Part shown: positions 14,501 through 34,026 of the stretch, in pieces | Numbering within the stretch: position 1 is the stretch's first letter | How the letters are laid out: each line of letters opens with the position of its first letter | Assembly (NCBI GenBank): GCA_026929865.2 | Contig: CM049397.1 | Location: 4,534,001 to 4,598,000, forward strand | DNA length: 64,000 nucleotides | Reading direction: 5' to 3' | Source of the DNA: Hyperoplus lanceolatus | Lineage: Eukaryota > Chordata > Actinopteri > Uranoscopiformes > Ammodytidae | Notes under the pieces: model-generated | Seen by the model: only the letters and a program-made list of their open reading frames with translations | Told to the model about the DNA's origin: nothing | The model's database searches: none | Translations under genes and position numbers: made by a program

Positions 14501-17500
14501 ACAAGAACACCAGCGTCAGAGCCCAGAGCGAACACACCATCATCAGCCTGCTCCGACTGCGCCAGGGAGAGGAAACCATGCAGGTCAGAATACCAGCTGA
14601 AAACTATACTAACCTTTACCCATTGATGCCAGCTTCTGCTGCACGATGCAACATCGTATCTTCTGCCGGCTGCTGCATAGCGCAGCATTGTTGCTTTATC
14701 TCATTTTAAGTCATTGGTTCAAATACACATGAGGTGGGTTTTGTTGATTTTTTAAGACAACGTGATCACCCAAATGTTGTGTGGTTTGCCGAAAATCACG
14801 TCAATCAAAAATAAATAAATACAAAAATTTAAAAAAATAAATAATAATAATAAAAAATAAACCGGCGGTGTCGGCTATAGTGTATTACAGAACAGTTAGT
14901 GGCGTTCAGAGTACAGAATCTAGGTCTGCTATAGACTACTGACGAAAATCACCTAACACATTGCATCTATTTATTAACAATATTTATAAATTTAGGCTAT
15001 ATTTTGCTGCTCAAACTCAAATTCAGCCCAGCCAGGCGATAGTCAAGTTTCAGTTTCGTTTTCATCTCCGTGGTATAGAGCTGTTAAGCGGAAGTGTCTT
15101 ACTTCCGGGGCATGGGACCTATCGGCTCGAAAAATTACAACGGTAGTCAATGGAAAGAAATGTATTATTTTCTGGTCCCAGTCATGACATGCCTTCGATT
15201 ACACATATGTTTCGTATGGATTTAGATGGTATTTTTTTGTGCAAAGAATGGAACAATTTAGCGAGTAGAAGCTGGATACGGTCAGGTTTTGTGCAGAGCG
15301 CTTTTGTGGACTACAGCTCTTCGCTGCTCTTGACACTTATGATATACGTCACCACCACTGGCACCCACTTAGCTCAGAAACATGGCTGTGTCTTTAATGC
15401 ACTTTACCGCCTTCTTTCAATGACAAGACAAAAGTCTTCAGCGTGGCGAAAACCACTACACAAGTGGACATGTGGAGAGTTTCAATTTCTCGAGTGGGGA
15501 GATTGTTGGCGTCGTCCACGCCAGCCATTAGGATTAGCATTAGCACTGTCAGTCGAGAAGTGGAGGGAATGTGTTGAGGTGACGTCACAGAGGCGACAAG
15601 ACTTGTAGTTGTTCTCGTAACATTTTTTCAAAAGCCGTTAGATGAATAATCATACAACATACCGTCAAACTCTTCACATGAAAAATTATCATTTAGACCC
15701 ATACAAAACATATATGTAATCCACGGCATTTAATGACTGGGACCAGAAAATAGTAGATTACTTTCCATAGACTCCCATTCATTTTTTTTCAGCCGATAGG
15801 TCCCAAGCCCCGTAATTCCGCCACTTCCGCTTAACAGCTCTATAGAGCCGTTTGGACCAGCTGATCGGCTCCCGACAGCGATAACTGAACTAAATTATAA
15901 AATAAAGCCATTTCTTCCTTCCTCTATCCGTCTATTTTTTTCTCTCCACTACACACTCACTACTATCCATGCTAAAAGGAAGCAGGATTATAACCTCATT
16001 TAGCACATTATTTTTAAATATTTTATATTATTTATTCTTTTCTCCCATCTAATTTTAACGATTTTTTGAAAAACGTGTTGGTTTGTAAGCGCTAAGGGAG
16101 CACATTTAAATAAAACCTGTGAACCTTACCTTTTAAATGTATTTTATTTAATGTTTCTATGTGCTACACAGGCTTAGATATTAAGGTTTTGGTAGACGTT
16201 GACAATTCGTAGTATTTTTTCCGAAAACCCTCAGGCATTAAGGACATGCATCCTAGATTGCCATAGTCATCACTTGATTCAAAGTACAAAAGTATCTGAA
16301 TTTAAAAGTATTTAAATATCAAGAGTGTTTTGCTCATATGGAATGTTGCTCAAAAGATGCATTAAGTTGCTTGAGCAATTGTGAAAGAAACATTCAGATC
16401 CTTTGCTTAAGTAAAAGTACAAATACTAAACTGTAAAAATTCTCTGGTGCAAGTGAAGGTCCTGCATTTACGTTACCTAAGAGTAGAAGTATGTTAGTAT
16501 AATCAAGAAAATGTACTTGCTGTAACTTAACCCCTAAACCACTGTTTTCAGCTTACAACCAATTTATATGGAAATTTAGTAGTGTTTTTGATTGTCCCAG
16601 GTCAAATTCTCCACATTTAAGTACATTTTTCATTTAATTTAACCTTTCTTTATACTGGAAAGATCAGTTGAGGTGTGACCCTCATTTACAATGATGTCGA
16701 GACAAAGTATGTTTATTCAACATTTTATGGTATGAATATGCATAAAGAGACTGCCTCTACAGGTGAAACCTGGGTACTCCATACATTTTTCTATTGGCTG
16801 ATCTTGAGCGTGAGGTGTGTGGTTCACTGAAACGTCACCAACGACCTAGAGATGGTAACGCTAACGTTATGATGCTTGCGATCACATAGCATAAGTTTAC
16901 CAGGCAAAAATTCAATATCAAACTAAAAACATGCCAACAATATACAATGCGCCAATTATATACAATATAAAATTATTCAATGCATGGGAAGCAAGTATGT
17001 GACTGTGCTTTATAAACAAGCCCAAGGTTGGTTGTACAAATCTGACATGGCAACACTGGCAGGCAGGGTGTGGGTGAGATCAGAATACAGGCCTTTACTG
17101 TCTTCAGCCCGCCTCCCAGCACCGCCCAATTGATGCACTTTTTTGAATTTCAGGGAGGAGGCAGTTCAGCCCAAACTAGTGTTAAAAGCTGTGACATTTC
17201 TGGCATATTTGACATTTCTGGCATATTTGTATTAAAAATGACTCTTCATATGTTTTGTGTGCATACATCAAGTAACTAGTAACTTAAGTTAGCAATTGGA
17301 TGTAGTAGAGTAACAAGTAGAATATTTCCTACTGAATTGTAGTGGAGTAGAAAGTAGAGTAGCATGAAAGAAAACATTCAAGTAAAGTACAAGTAGGCCT
17401 ACTTCAAACCTGAGTACAGTAGTTGAGTAAATGTAGTAAAGTTACATACCACCACTGCCGACTACACACCGTCTGCTATCATTTACAGATGTTGATTCAA

Positions 17501-17694
17501 TAATAACATAGGAAAAGAGAGTTTTTTTTCTAATGTTGACTTTTTTTTGCTCCTTCTAACAAATTCAGAGTATGACCGCCATTCTGGACTCTGCCAGTAA
17601 CGACCTGCTGTCAGACTGTCATCGCCGGTCCATGAAAAAGATGGCCAGCCTGCCAGACTCCAATGAAGAGATAGACGACACCATTCTGACGTGA
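1..17694 (+). CDS. gcn1: GCN1, activator of eIF2alpha kinase GCN2 (3' part, 17 coding exons)
   Basis: C-terminal 865 codons of GCN1, a giant cytosolic HEAT-repeat protein that sits on (collided) ribosomes and, with GCN20/ABCF3, passes uncharged-tRNA stress to the kinase GCN2. Coding exons: 1-72, 160-277, 501-716, 1209-1373, 1535-1696, 1805-1897, 2381-2524, 3191-3460, 3716-3829, 4414-4644, 5206-5399, 8100-8214, 8542-8638, 8902-9050, 13074-13184, 14362-14583, 17569-17694. All introns are GT..AG, phases match at each junction, and no stop interrupts. Landmark peptides agree with recalled human GCN1: ASLHVWKIVVSNTPRTLREI, DERQGVCIGLSEIMKSTSRD, FLPQLQTTF, DWMVRHGRS, ending DDTILT. Counting back from the stop, the window covers about human residues 1807-2671 and includes the GCN2-binding RWDBD region (roughly exons at 4414-8214). 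The eEF3-like region lies upstream, off the window. The gene is 5'-incomplete only because of the window edge. Confidence 0.97.
160..277 (+). CDS. gcn1: gcn1 window exon 2
   Basis: The acceptor TTTTGCAG precedes 160. Translates FSSVQLLGDLLFHISGVSGK and on to TAQSNK. The donor is AAA|GTACGA. The first base completes the split Arg codon. Confidence 0.96.
501..716 (+). CDS. gcn1: gcn1 window exon 3
   Basis: 72 codons, phase 0 at both ends, AIIGALGAERRNRVLSGLYM through FLASTWSDKRT. The acceptor is CTCTCCCCAG and the donor ACG|GTATTA. The intron before it holds a scrap of the GGAGTCAG foldback repeat (about 348-432). Confidence 0.97.
1209..1373 (+). CDS. gcn1: gcn1 window exon 4
   Basis: 55 codons, IAARTLGDLVRKLGEKILPE to STSRDA. 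The acceptor GTGTTTAAG is weak because its pyrimidine tract is broken by many G residues; the donor GCA|GTGAGT is strong. Confidence 0.96.
1535..1696 (+). CDS. gcn1: gcn1 window exon 5
   Basis: 54 codons, VLIFSESLVPTVRKALCDPL to DDILPALLKQL, a typical HEAT-repeat helix pair pattern. The acceptor is TTGTTTAG and the donor CTG|GTGAGT. Confidence 0.97.
1805..1897 (+). CDS. gcn1: gcn1 window exon 6
   Basis: 31 codons, DDEETAEFALDGLKQVMAVK to LPYLVPK. The acceptor is TTTTTGTCAG and the donor AAG|GTAAAT. Confidence 0.96.
2381..2524 (+). CDS. gcn1: gcn1 window exon 7
   Basis: 48 codons, LIAPPVNTRVLAFLSAVAGD to KEKLGQEDQAQ. The acceptor is TTGGTTACCAG and the donor CAG|GTGACA. A CCCTGCGTTCC-ended MITE lies 25 bases into the next intron. 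Confidence 0.96.
2550..2816. mobile_element. CCCTGCGTTCC-ended MITE, copy 1
   Basis: Termini CCCTGCGTTCCAAATC and GGATTGGAACGCAGGG with ACATACT/AGTATGG subterminal words, in gcn1 intron 7. A 3-bp aga may be duplicated at its borders, but the other copies do not confirm a rule. Confidence 0.75.
3191..3460 (+). CDS. gcn1: gcn1 window exon 8
   Basis: 90 codons, the largest exon here: ELHSCLTLILSVEDDLGQRL to WDTINNITK. The acceptor is TTTTGTCTTCAG and the donor AAG|GTGTGT. Confidence 0.97.
3716..3829 (+). CDS. gcn1: gcn1 window exon 9
   Basis: 38 codons, KLDASSQLALIDDLHKDIKS to PGFCLPKK. The acceptor is TTTCTTGTCTAG and the donor AAG|GTGAGA. Confidence 0.96.
4414..4644 (+). CDS. gcn1: gcn1 window exon 10 (start of GCN2-binding region)
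   Basis: 77 codons, GVTCILPVLREGVLTGSPEQ to LLETLTLLLAK, very close to human. By counting back from the stop, the RWD-binding domain that contacts the GCN2 N-terminus begins about here. The acceptor is TTTTCCACAG and the donor AAG|GTCTGT. Confidence 0.97.
4683..5133. mobile_element. MITE-like element with imperfect terminal inverted repeats
   Basis: The left end (TGTTTCCACCTAGCAGCACG) and the reverse complement of the right end (TGTTCCCACTGAGCAGTGTA) are alike, and each runs on into AGTTCAG/GGTTCGG-type repeats. No clear target duplication was seen and no coding capacity. It fills most of the intron between gcn1 window exons 10 and 11. Confidence 0.5.
5206..5399 (+). CDS. gcn1: gcn1 window exon 11
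   Basis: VGIALKPFLPQLQTTFLKAL to AEDAGVR, with the last Arg codon split. The acceptor is GTACTGCAG and the donor CAG|GTCAGC. The 2.7-kb intron that follows has been enlarged by an L1 fragment and a hAT element. Confidence 0.97.
5432..5777 (-). mobile_element. 5'-truncated L1-type LINE fragment
   Basis: The minus strand from 5774 to the stop at 5601 is open and translates to an L1 ORF2 C-terminal signature (WKDPILPTHSHWIREVM, then LKLEKIRYTVRGS and WQPF). A 3' UTR and A-rich tail follow (poly-T on plus, 5432-5462). Thirteen bases, ttacctgaaatct, flank it perfectly at 5419-5431 and 5778-5790. This is the expected product of target-primed reverse transcription, with only the last ~58 codons retained. 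Non-functional. Confidence 0.85.
6158..7548. mobile_element. non-autonomous hAT element with 8-bp target duplication
   Basis: Termini TAGGGATGGGCAT...ATGCCCATCCCTA, flanked by identical atgttatt at 6150-6157 and 7549-7556. GATCGAT-rich subterminal regions occur at both ends. No transposase frame was seen. A second, foldback element occupies its centre (6690-7431), so this is a nested insertion inside the gcn1 intron 5400-8099. Confidence 0.88.
6690..7431 (-). mobile_element. foldback element, copy 1 (truncated at its plus-left end)
   Basis: Reverse-orientation copy of the element at 15076-15842. The right terminus GAGCTGTTAAGCGG is preserved on the minus strand at 7431; the other terminus is lost before 6690. 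It contains a 152-codon open frame on minus (7359-6901) that differs from the other copy at 8 of 459 bases. Confidence 0.75.
7663..7728. repeat. CA/TG imperfect microsatellite patch
   Basis: Short CA run followed by interrupted TG runs within gcn1 intron 11. Confidence 0.8.
7871..7899. repeat. (GA)n microsatellite
   Basis: About 14 GA units in gcn1 intron 11. Confidence 0.9.
7950..8029 (-). mobile_element. hAT-like terminus fragment
   Basis: On minus it begins TAGGGCTGTCAAGCGATTAA, a common fish hAT-type end. AT-rich subterminal repeats with ATTAATC words follow. No partner terminus or duplication found, so it is a solo end or a truncated copy. Confidence 0.45.
8100..8214 (+). CDS. gcn1: gcn1 window exon 12
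   Basis: Completes the split Arg, then ETMLQALRFVIQGAGSKVDP to LGMLGHDE. The acceptor is CCTCACACAG and the donor GAG|GTATGA. Confidence 0.97.
8497..8540 (+). repeat. (TCTG)n/TG tract abutting an acceptor
   Basis: Eight TCTG units run into TGTGTGCGTGTGTAG, which is the 3' splice site of gcn1 window exon 13. Confidence 0.9.
8542..8638 (+). CDS. gcn1: gcn1 window exon 13
   Basis: DATRMASAGCVGEMCAFLSE to QHIL plus one base. The acceptor is preceded by a (TCTG)n-TGTGTG run in place of a classical pyrimidine tract. The donor is TTGG|GTTGGT, a non-consensus but GT donor that fits the phase of the next exon. Confidence 0.93.
8902..9050 (+). CDS. gcn1: gcn1 window exon 14
   Basis: Completes Ala, then DVSGVDWMVRHGRSMALAIA to ILANATADR. 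The acceptor is TCCCTTTTAG and the donor AGG|GTGAGA. A 4-kb intron with a Mutator-like element follows. Confidence 0.97.
9430..9607. repeat. fish interspersed repeat fragment (CCTGTTGCATAAA type)
   Basis: Contains GGGGCCTGTTGCATAAAACT and a second GGTTGCATAAATG, an arrangement seen at ends of dispersed fish repeats. The family is not identified, and it is interrupted by the 9608-11482 element. Confidence 0.4.
9608..11482. mobile_element. Mutator-like non-autonomous element with iterated terminal motif
   Basis: Flanked by identical 9-bp ggctcagtc at 9599-9607 and 11483-11491. Both ends carry the motif CCGCCATTCCGACATA or variants several times, in inverted orientation (left 9627-9680, 9710; right 11370-11475). 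The ~1.7-kb interior is rich in TAGGCTA words, has a GA run at 11302-11325 and shows no transposase. A 9-bp duplication suggests the Mutator superfamily, but Merlin-type elements are an alternative. It lies in the gcn1 intron 9051-13073 and appears to sit inside an older repeat that starts near 9430. Confidence 0.7.
12449..12483. repeat. perfect 35-bp palindrome
   Basis: Arms CCAATCAAATCGTTCGG and its exact reverse complement separated by a single A. Each outer edge is a CCAAT word. It is in a repeat-like stretch of gcn1 intron 14 (12300-12800). Confidence 0.95.
13019..13042 (+). repeat. (TG)n microsatellite near an acceptor
   Basis: (TG)12 ending 31 bases before gcn1 window exon 15. Confidence 0.9.
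13074..13184 (+). CDS. gcn1: gcn1 window exon 15
   Basis: 37 codons, IPIATSGIRAMGYMMRHHLR to TVTLFVK. The acceptor is CCCTCTTCCAG, with a (TG)12 run about 30 bases upstream; the donor is AAG|GTAAAG. Confidence 0.97.
13400..13535 (+). mobile_element. LINE/SINE-type 3' tail fragment
   Basis: TTTTTATTTATACCGCCCAA, then ATATCACAAATAGCCATTTG, CCTCAGTGGG and GAAAAAACTCCCAGC, ending in A12. This resembles the conserved tails of fish non-LTR elements (consensus TTTATATAGCGCCAATATCA as remembered). It lies in gcn1 intron 15. Confidence 0.5.
14362..14583 (+). CDS. gcn1: gcn1 window exon 16
   Basis: 74 codons, CLQNQSSDIRLVSERVLWWV to LLRLRQGEETMQ, including LLDNTKDKNTSVRA. The acceptor is GACCTCCACAG and the donor CAG|GTCAGA. 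Confidence 0.97.
15076..15842 (+). mobile_element. foldback (long inverted-repeat) element, copy 2, complete
   Basis: Termini TAGAGCTGTTAAGCGGAAGT and its complement, inverted repeats of about 170 bp, flanked by TA (or TATA, 15074-15077 and 15841-15844). It carries a 152-codon open frame, 15150-15608, beginning MERNVLFSGPSHDMPS inside the inverted repeat. The frame differs from copy 1 by 8 bases, all amino-acid changing, so it is not read as a gene. It lies in gcn1 intron 16. Confidence 0.8.
16380..17457 (-). mobile_element. hAT-like fragment with CAGTGGTGG terminus
   Basis: On minus the element starts CAGTGGTGGTATGTAACTTT at 17457, followed by TACTACATTTACTCAACTAC, the typical end of a dispersed fish family. 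The other side (16380-16530) holds the AAGTAAAAGTACAAATACT subterminal words, but a clean second terminus was not found. A shorter relative lies at about 46535-46605. Confidence 0.55.
17569..17694 (+). CDS. gcn1: gcn1 terminal coding exon 17 with stop
   Basis: 41 codons plus TGA: SMTAILDSASNDLLSDCHRR to EEIDDTILT. The acidic tail matches the human end. The acceptor is CTAACAAATTCAG. The stop is followed by TAG two codons later. Confidence 0.97.
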   Translation, partial: SMTAILDSASNDLLSDCHRRSMKKMASLPDSNEEIDDTILT

Positions 17695-18220
17695 TAGAGC
17701 AAGCACTGCGACTATGAAATGATCTCTGCAGATGACACATATGATCTGAACCATACCCCCATTCACACTCACCACACATGCCCATGTTGCCCTTTATGGA
17801 CCAAGGCTGAGATGGGTAGTGTTTCCCCCAGCAAAAAAAAATGTTTTTCTCCTTTTCTTTCTTCTCCTTTCTCACTTTGTTTAATTATTTTAGCGGCCTT
17901 TAAAGCCCAATTTATAACCTTTTTTTTAAATTTTATCTCACAAAGTGCAGGTTTATTCTCCTGTCTGGAACTACATAAGGCAAACTCTTTATTGATGTTT
18001 CAATGTTTTGCTACTTATTTTACCAAAACGATTTTCAAGCATTTAAGATGCCACTGTAGTGAAACAAACAACCCTATCTTTAACTTGTATTTGGACTTTG
18101 TGTGTGAGTGTTGTTTGGGGGGGGGGAACAACCTCCTATAGGAATAAAACACATTCTTATTTCAGTGATACGGTTGTAGAAAAGGAAATATGAAATAAAA
18201 TAAAACATCTTGATTTCATA
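17695..18220 (+). other. gcn1: gcn1 3' UTR
   Basis: Non-coding sequence after the TGA, with U-rich runs and a G10 run at 18117-18126. It ends near the polyadenylation signals at 18143 and 18194-18204. The end point is inferred from the signals only. Confidence 0.65.
18143..18204 (+). terminator. gcn1 polyadenylation signals
   Basis: AATAAA at 18143-18148 and two overlapping copies at 18194-18199 and 18199-18204, about 450-510 bases after the stop. GT-rich sequence (TGTTGTGTGTG) follows at 18222-18232. Confidence 0.6.
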
Positions 18221-18446
18221 ATGTTGTGTGTGAAATACTGGAAAGTTTACACCTTACGGATTTAAAGTGAGGATTCTATGCTGACAAACTGCAACCTATG
18301 CAGGAGCATTTTGTGGAACTTCAGCCTTTGCTGTCTGAAAGCTCTCCATTTTAAGCTGGCAACTAAAATGACCAGCATCACTAGAGGAGACCCTATAGGA
18401 TGAAGGATGGGTTCCCAATTCATGTAATGTTGCTTTGGCATATTAA

Positions 18447-18510
18447 AGGTGCATTTTGTAACTTTGGTTGTGTCACAAACATGCACTTTCTGAAACTGTC
18501 AAGTGCACCT
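18447..18510. mobile_element. 64-bp TTAA-flanked MITE
   Basis: AGGTGCATTTTGTAACTTTG ... AAGTGCACCT between TTAA at 18443-18446 and 18511-18514. It is a short relative of the element at 59588-59979, between gcn1 and rab35. Confidence 0.7.
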
Positions 18511-18679
18511 TTAACCATTTTTTGCAAGCTATCATTTATCTGCTGATGTTATAATAAGCATACCCAAAGAGTTAATAAGGGATATAGAGATTTTACCATA
18601 TCCCAAGTTTCGTGATTATTTCAATGTGTAGAATCCTGCCTGCCATTTGTTGTGGATGTTCTGAATCGACGGGATGGTA

Positions 18680-19013
18680 TGAGTGTGCTGCCCGTGTAGC
18701 AGCGTGAGTGTGGTTCTCATCAATGGGATGGGGCGGCTGAGCTGTGGCAGCAGGAGCCTGCGCAGTGAAGCCGGGTCACAGTTGGGCGCAGTTCCACCAG
18801 AGAAGGAAGCGGAGTTTCCGGCTGTTTGTAGCGGAGGGAGAGGATTGCTGACGCCGCGAAACCCCGAGAAAAACGCCGCCGGCTTGGGGGGGCTAACCGT
18901 TGCTAGCATTGGTAGTGGTCTTCTTCTTTCTTCTTGGGGGGTTCTGGGGGCTGGTGGACAGCAAACCGAGCAAAGAAGCGGCACACGGCGGGGGTGAGCC
19001 ACCAGCTACCGGC
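18680..19013 (+). promoter_or_regulatory. rab35: rab35 promoter / 5' UTR, GC- and CpG-rich
   Basis: GC-rich stretch with many CpGs, directly upstream of the rab35 ATG and contrasting with AT-rich flanks. No TATA box was seen. The transcription start cannot be fixed from sequence. Contains short upstream ATGs and the 89-codon uORF at 18728. Confidence 0.6.
18728..18997 (+). other. candidate upstream ORF of rab35
   Basis: ATG at 18728 opens 89 codons (MGRLSCGSRSLRSEAG...) ending at TGA 18995-18997, only 16 bases before the rab35 ATG and in another frame. It matters only if transcription starts upstream of 18728. No homology recognised. Confidence 0.35.
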
Positions 19014-30427
<11,414 letters not shown>

Positions 30428-30940
30428 CAAACTCCCAAGCCACCCAACACTCAAAGAGGCTGGCAGCGGTCTTTTTTTCTTCACACATGCATACACAACA
30501 AGATGGGACTCAGAGCATCTAAATTAAAGATTAAACAAATATATGGTGAAAGATCAATTTAAAGAATTTAAAATAAAATCACAAATAAATGTAAAAAAAA
30601 ATGTCCCTTTTGGACAAAGCTAATCATGGAGACCTTAAAAAAATATGTACAGATTTTATTAGACGTCGGATGGAGTTTTATTTGGATTCAGCCGATGGGC
30701 ACTATTGACCTGAGGTCCTCCCTCTCTTAAAGGATCTGCCAGGTGCCAAGTGAGCGCCATAATGCTCCCATTTCTATCCACCTGATCCCCAAACTCATCC
30801 CTCCTTCTCATTCCACCGTACACTGAGGACATGCAGACTCTGACGAGAAGGAGGGCTCTACCTTTCTCTGGATTTATCTGTTTCCAATTATAGTTTGTTT
30901 TATTTTGGCGGGGTGGGATGTTTTTTTTATTTTATTTTTT

Positions 30941-30955
30941 GGGGGGGGGGGGGGG
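30941..30955 (+). repeat. G15 homopolymer
   Basis: Fifteen consecutive G in the rab35 3' UTR, after a U-rich run. Confidence 0.9.
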
Positions 30956-31807
30956 TACCTGGCGTCTGAGTATGAACGGAGCTCTCTCCACGTCTCTACA
31001 GTTTCAACAGGACAGACACCTGGGCTCCTTACAGCTCACGCCAACAGATCACAAACTGCTAGATGTTGTTTTATTTGACTTGACGGACGGGGGAATAAGA
31101 ATGGTGGTGATGATAATGATGATTGATAGATGACCTTTAGCAACTAATCCCATGGACAGAACTAGTGACTTCTCATCTTTTGATTTTGTTTTTGTCTATA
31201 TTTTGCCAAGCTCCCCCCCCAGTAGTGCTGAGCCAACCATCATTGATTTTTATGTCTTTCTTTTTTTTTGTCTCGTTTCTTTCTTTCTTTTTTGAAGTGT
31301 GGCAGAGCGGTTGACCCAATCCCTGAGCCCTGAAAGCACCGTTCACTGCAGTCTTACTACTTTTAAACCTCTTCCTCCATATTTTTCTCTTTTTTTTAAC
31401 AATGATACTGCCAATATTCTAAAAAAAAAAATAAAAAAAATGTGGAGAGCTCATTGGACTGTTGCCATAGTGGCCCCTGGAGTGAACCAGGGACTGATGT
31501 GAGCCTGTGAAGTCTCAGGTCTGCCCACCCTCTCCCCTCCCTCTGTATGTCTGCAGCCACTGGCCTTGGTCCCCCTCCCCAACACCCACATATCAGCACC
31601 TCTCACATTGACAGACGTCCTGGAGGCTCTTACTCTGACAAGTGGCTTCTCTTTGTCATCACAGCAACCTCCACTCCATAGCAGAGTGTGTTTTCTGCCC
31701 CTTGTTTTAGAGCATGTAACACTTTAGTCTGAAGGGGTTTGCCTGACATGCATTTAGACAGTCCAGGATTTTACTGTATTTTTCTCAGCTTGCGGAATAC
31801 TCCTTAA

Positions 31808-32083
31808 AGGTCACGTTATGCACATTTTTCACGTTCAAAATTGTAATTTGGGGTTTGTAGTAGAAACAGTTTTCATGGTGTATTGTCCAAAAAATAAAAT
31901 GTAATAAGGGGGCGTGGCTTCTCCCCTTATGATGTCATAAGGGGAAAGACATCCGACTGGAGTTTTCGAACACGGGTTTCCTGAAAGGTGGAGAAAAGGG
32001 GGGGTTGTTTTTTTTTCTCATACTTTGAGTCCCTAGTCAAATCATTAATGTTGAAAAAGAGAATTTTGCATAATTGGTGACCT
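31808..32083. mobile_element. TTAA-flanked MITE in the rab35 3' UTR
   Basis: AGGTCACGTTATGCACATTT ... GCATAATTGGTGACCT between TTAA at 31804-31807 and 32084-32087; 276 bp. TTAA targets suggest piggyBac- or Kolobok-type mobilisation. Confidence 0.75.
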
Positions 32084-32826
32084 TTAACATTGGACTAATG
32101 TCAAAGTCTGATGTCATGTTTTTCTTTGGGTTTTCGCTCTGTCACAACCCCCAACACCATCCCTGTTGAGCTGAAGTGTTTGTCTGGTGTCCATGGTGGG
32201 AGTGTGGCAGACAAAGTGGGACTGTTGATGTGAGAACAAACGGGGACGAACTGGGCCCGAGCTCCTCTCACCTCTCCATGTGCAAGGCTTTGTCAGAGGC
32301 CCGAGCATCGTACAATGTTTCCTGACATATTTCTGTCTCTTATTTTTAAATTGGGAGAGTTAACGCATGGACAGAGCTGCAGGTGTTTTGCATAGCTTCT
32401 GTGGACAGACTCTGGGCAGCCGGTTTGGGATGGTGACACACGTTGAAGAGGTCCTCCGGGGGACTAGCAAATGGTATTAAATCTCACACATTATGATTTC
32501 TATTCATTGCGTGTAATGTACATATAAATATATTTGTGTGTTTATATTCAATATAGAACATACACACATAACTAGCACACACCAAACTGTGCATGTGTTA
32601 AACATGCCCTTTCCCCCGTGTGCTATGGAACACACTCGTCAGCTGTGGTTTGCTGTACACTGGAGAAAAAGAGATGTTCTATTCATTTTTTCCCTACATG
32701 AATTTAATCAGTAATAAACGTTTTAAAGGAATAAATATTTGACACATAATGACTGATCTCATGTGTCAGTGCTTTGAGGCTAACTTCATTTTAAACCTGT
32801 GTCTTTTTATTTCTGGCTTTTCTGTG

Positions 32827-32832
32827 AATAAA
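32827..32832 (+). terminator. candidate distal rab35 polyadenylation signal
   Basis: AATAAA followed by GTGTGTGCACTGGTCTTTGG, a GU-rich downstream element, 2.4 kb after the stop. Human RAB35 also has a long 3' UTR. Confidence 0.5.
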
Positions 32833-33324
32833 ATTGAATGAGAGGAAGTGTGTGCACTGGTCTTTGGTGAAGCCTCTGTCTATGCTCTCACCTCTTTGTC
32901 CTGTCAGCAACAAGCTAACCTACTGTACTTCATTATTTTTAATATGTCAGAGGCAGTGTAAGTTTAGAACCATGTAAATAACATGTCAGGTATTTCAGAT
33001 GATCATATACATTGAAGAATTTATGAATTGCAGTTTGGGGTTTATAGTGTATGAAAAGAGTTTGGTTTAATGGATTCTACAGTGTCAGTACCTTTTTATA
33101 TATACTATCTATGGGCATTACAGATGGCTATTTGAAAATGTTCAATATCGGTCCTAAAACCTAAACAATATTTCTTGTATCTGTAGTTAAGGAATATAGC
33201 AATCAGCTGGAGGGATACATCTTTTCCACGACAGACATTTTGACTTGTGAAAAAGCAATAAATGAATCACATACATTTCTGTGTGATTCATTCATGTCAT
33301 GTGATTCTGCATGTCAAAAAAAAT

Positions 33325-33516
33325 CCCTGTGTTCCAAATCATACTCTTTCTTTTTACTACACTACATACAGAAGAGGCCACAGGATATCAAATAAGGATT
33401 TTTTTTCTTTCATTATGTCGAGGAAATGTCAAGAATAAAGATGAATACTCCAAAATGCTATTGAAGTTAGGAGAGCATACTAAATAGTAGGGAAGTATGG
33501 GTATTGGAATGCAGGG
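33325..33516. mobile_element. CCCTGCGTTCC-ended MITE, copy 3 (internally deleted)
   Basis: CCCTGTGTTCCAAATC ... GTATTGGAATGCAGGG, shorter than the other two copies, in the rab35-bicdl1 interval. Confidence 0.75.
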
Positions 33517-33775
33517 TATAGCTTTTGTTACTCCTTCTCTATATGACCCTATTTGACACTTGTTAAAGATGACATGACAGGTTTGCTAATGTTGTGATAT
33601 GATTGGTCTGAGCCTCTCATTGCTGTTCATTCAGTTAGCCTTCATCATACATGTAGTGACACACACCATTTTTGTAAAAATTCCATCTTATAAAACTATT
33701 GTCTTGATTGCGAGAACCAGAGACGTAACCGTTATGCCGAGAGCCAAGACCATCGGAGACAAGCAGATTGTAAAG

Positions 33776-33785
33776 TATTTTATTT
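33776..33785 (-). terminator. candidate bicdl1 polyadenylation signal
   Basis: TTTATT on plus (AATAAA on minus) about 3.7 kb beyond the bicdl1 stop. Others exist at about 34646 and 35074, so which is used is unknown. Confidence 0.25.
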
Positions 33786-33993
33786 GTACAAAAAAAGAAA
33801 AATACCCGAAATGCTCAGAAAATTGCATGATAAATACTTTGAATAGTTCGAAGCAATTTTGTGACTGAAAACAGTGCCGTCAGTCAGTGGTGAATGGAAG
33901 CACTCGCACTGAACACACAATGAACCCGACCAAAACACACTGGAATTCCAAAAAAAAAAAAAAACATCTGACTAAGTGGAGACGAGGATGTTT

Positions 33994-34026
<33 letters not shown>

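Larger units (their letters stand above)
30428..32850 (+). other. rab35: rab35 3' UTR
   Basis: No coding sequence. Contains U-rich runs, a G15 run at 30941-30955 and a TTAA-flanked MITE at 31808-32083. The end is inferred from the AATAAA at 32827; earlier signals (for example near 30570 or 31890) could give shorter forms. Confidence 0.55.

Noticed and set aside
17719-18141. 140-codon open frame after gcn1
   Set aside because: Lies wholly in the gcn1 3' UTR, with low-complexity Phe/Ser-rich translation and no recognised domain.
18900-19013. N-terminal extension of Rab35 (hydrophobic, FFFLLGGFWG) in frame with the ATG
   Set aside because: No ATG in the extension. The family starts at MARDYD, and the frame is just open 5' UTR.
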